DNA of 6,555 nucleotides from Planctomycetaceae bacterium (GTDB lineage: Bacteria; Planctomycetota; Planctomycetia; Planctomycetales; Planctomycetaceae), in contig JAJDEK010000523.1 in assembly GCA_029259875.1 (NCBI GenBank), forward strand, positions 1 to 6,555, in the 5' to 3' direction. This document shows positions 5,548 to 6,555 of this stretch, one piece after another. Position 1 is the first letter of the stretch, and every line of letters begins with the position of its first letter. The notes below the pieces were generated by a model. The model had not been told where the DNA came from. It saw only the letters and a program-made list of their open reading frames with translations, and ran no database searches. A program made the position numbers and the translations under genes.

Positions 5548-6555
5548 ATGAATGCCCAATCTACCAATTCATACTATAAATCATTTTTTTTTGGCACTCT
5601 CTTCACCTATTTGCTATTGATTATCTTCGGTGTGAAAGAGTTTCAAATATGGGAACAAATTGGTGACCTACATAAACTTGGAATGAACGTCAGCCTCAAA
5701 GAGATTTACTCTCATCCACATGGGATGAGATTTATGATGGTGTCCCCAACCTACCTGTTTGCAGACCTTCTACAAGTAGATCCTAATAGATTCTTTTCAT
5801 TTTATGTATTTACTATGTGTGTAATAATTTCTGTTTCACTTACTAAATCCCTTACACTTTTTCAAAAAATAAAAAATACCTGGGCATGCAATTTTTTCAT
5901 CTTTCTGTTTATTGCGATTCTCTCTTTATTTATGAACGGTCGATTAATCTTCGGTCTTTGTGCATATTCCTTGATGACTTATAGTTTCTTTCTTCTTGCG
6001 AAAGGATCGGGCACGAGAAAATATATTATTGCATCATGCGTGATCACACTCGCGATTCTCTTATCTTCTGCAACCAGCGGAGTCGCAATTTCGCTTTACG
6101 CTATTACATTCTCTGCAATTCCCATATTTCTAATTAGCTCATTCAAAAACAGAACTATTATTAGTTTCTGCTTTGGTATTTACATGCTCGCAATTTTCCT
6201 ACTTTATGCTCCGATTATTTCTATCCTCATTAATAAGAACCTTACATCTTTCGGAAATGGGTATGATGCGATTATCTCTATGACACAGCACGGGACTCTA
6301 AGTGGCCTTGCCCAGGAACCGAATAATATTGTGGTAGAAAAAACTACTCCAACGCCAAACAATTTCATATTCAAAATATTATATCTCGGATTTACATCTC
6401 TTTTAATCTGTTTTGCATATGTCTATCGACATAAACTCATCCGCGATTTTCCACTACTATTTACGGTATACAGTATGACTCTTCTTATCGTCCTATCCTC
6501 TTTCGCTTATTCAATACTGATGATGGCATTTATTCCTGCCATCATTATGCTTGCG
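5548..6555 (+). CDS. Polytopic membrane protein, candidate Wzy-type repeat-unit polymerase (3' end cut by window edge)
   Basis: From the ATG at 5548, 336 codons run in frame to the window end without a stop; the family is usually 380-450 residues. At least nine hydrophobic segments are visible, roughly at residues 13-29, 82-98, 113-129, 133-151, 159-177, 181-198, 203-228, 274-293 and 301-319. A larger hydrophilic loop lies at 30-80 and another at 229-273. The NGRLIFGLCAYSLM stretch at 130-143 followed by SSATSG at 173-178 resembles the GR and SSGT-type motifs seen in many Wzy/EpsG-like polymerases, but I cannot name a family from it. Role inferred from topology and location: joining of glycan repeat units at the periplasmic face of the inner membrane. 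A flippase or unrelated membrane protein is possible. It is divergent from the ligase and visibly more AT-rich than the sugar genes. A T9 run lies at codons 13-15. Confidence 0.75.
   Translation, partial: MNAQSTNSYYKSFFFGTLFTYLLLIIFGVKEFQIWEQIGDLHKLGMNVSLKEIYSHPHGMRFMMVSPTYLFADLLQVDPNRFFSFYVFTMCVIISVSLTKSLTLFQKIKNTWACNFFIFLFIAILSLFMNGRLIFGLCAYSLMTYSFFLLAKGSGTRKYIIASCVITLAILLSSATSGVAISLYAITFSAIPIFLISSFKNRTIISFCFGIYMLAIFLLYAPIISILINKNLTSFGNGYDAIISMTQHGTLSGLAQEPNNIVVEKTTPTPNNFIFKILYLGFTSLLICFAYVYRHKLIRDFPLLFTVYSMTLLIVLSSFAYSILMMAFIPAIIMLA
5584..5592 (+). repeat. T9 homopolymer near the start of the membrane protein gene
   Basis: Nine consecutive T bases encode Phe13-Phe15 of the membrane protein. 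A gain or loss of one base would shift the frame within 15 codons of the start, so the tract could slip in replication or be misread in sequencing. In this copy the frame is intact. Confidence 0.8.

Noticed and set aside
1..6555. tRNA, rRNA, CRISPR, insertion sequence or attachment sites
   Set aside because: No cloverleaf, regularly spaced repeats, transposase-like protein or terminal inverted repeats were found on reading both strands.

Overview
The window holds a polysaccharide (O-antigen or surface glycan) locus, most likely from a Gram-negative bacterium. Five clear genes fill it. Four encode a nonulosonic (sialic-like) acid cassette and one a WaaL/Wzy-type membrane ligase, all on the minus strand. 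A further membrane protein gene diverges on the plus strand and runs off the right edge. By eye the sugar genes have mid GC (about 45-50%), while the right-hand membrane gene is clearly more AT-rich, as is usual for Wzx/Wzy-type genes in glycan loci. Several starts have weak Shine-Dalgarno sequences. The species cannot be fixed from this; a planctomycete-like host is possible but is only a guess.

Layout, in the direction of minus-strand transcription (right to left). A WaaL-family gene (3682-5016) is followed by a 225-bp gap with a weak terminator-like hairpin, a sigma-70-like promoter and a short stem-loop. Then comes the compact cassette: neuA/legF-type CMP-sugar synthetase (2728-3456), LegC-family aminotransferase (1525-2685), NeuD/LegH-type acyltransferase (890-1528) and NeuB/LegI-type synthase (893 to beyond base 1). 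The last three are joined by two 4-base ATGA stop/start overlaps, so they are probably one translationally coupled operon.

The presence of a LegC-type aminotransferase beside NeuB, NeuD and NeuA points to a di-N-acylated nonulosonate of the legionaminic acid type rather than plain N-acetylneuraminic acid. In that reading LegC puts the amino group on C4 of a UDP- or GDP-linked 4-keto-6-deoxy sugar, NeuD acylates it, NeuB condenses the freed hexosamine with phosphoenolpyruvate, and NeuA activates the product with CTP. The dehydratase (LegB-like) and the hydrolysing epimerase (LegG/NeuC-like) are not in the window and are expected beyond the left edge or elsewhere.

The 531-bp gap between the ligase and the divergent gene (5017-5547) has no confident gene. 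It contains an exact 11-bp tandem repeat, a 9-bp perfect inverted repeat around a purine-only tract, an 18-codon lysine/arginine-rich mini-ORF behind a consensus Shine-Dalgarno, and a doubtful 62-codon ORF with in-frame internal repeats. The right-hand gene (5548 to beyond 6555) looks like a Wzy-type repeat-unit polymerase, based on its membrane topology and location, and carries a T9 run near its start. No RNA genes, mobile elements or CRISPR arrays were seen.
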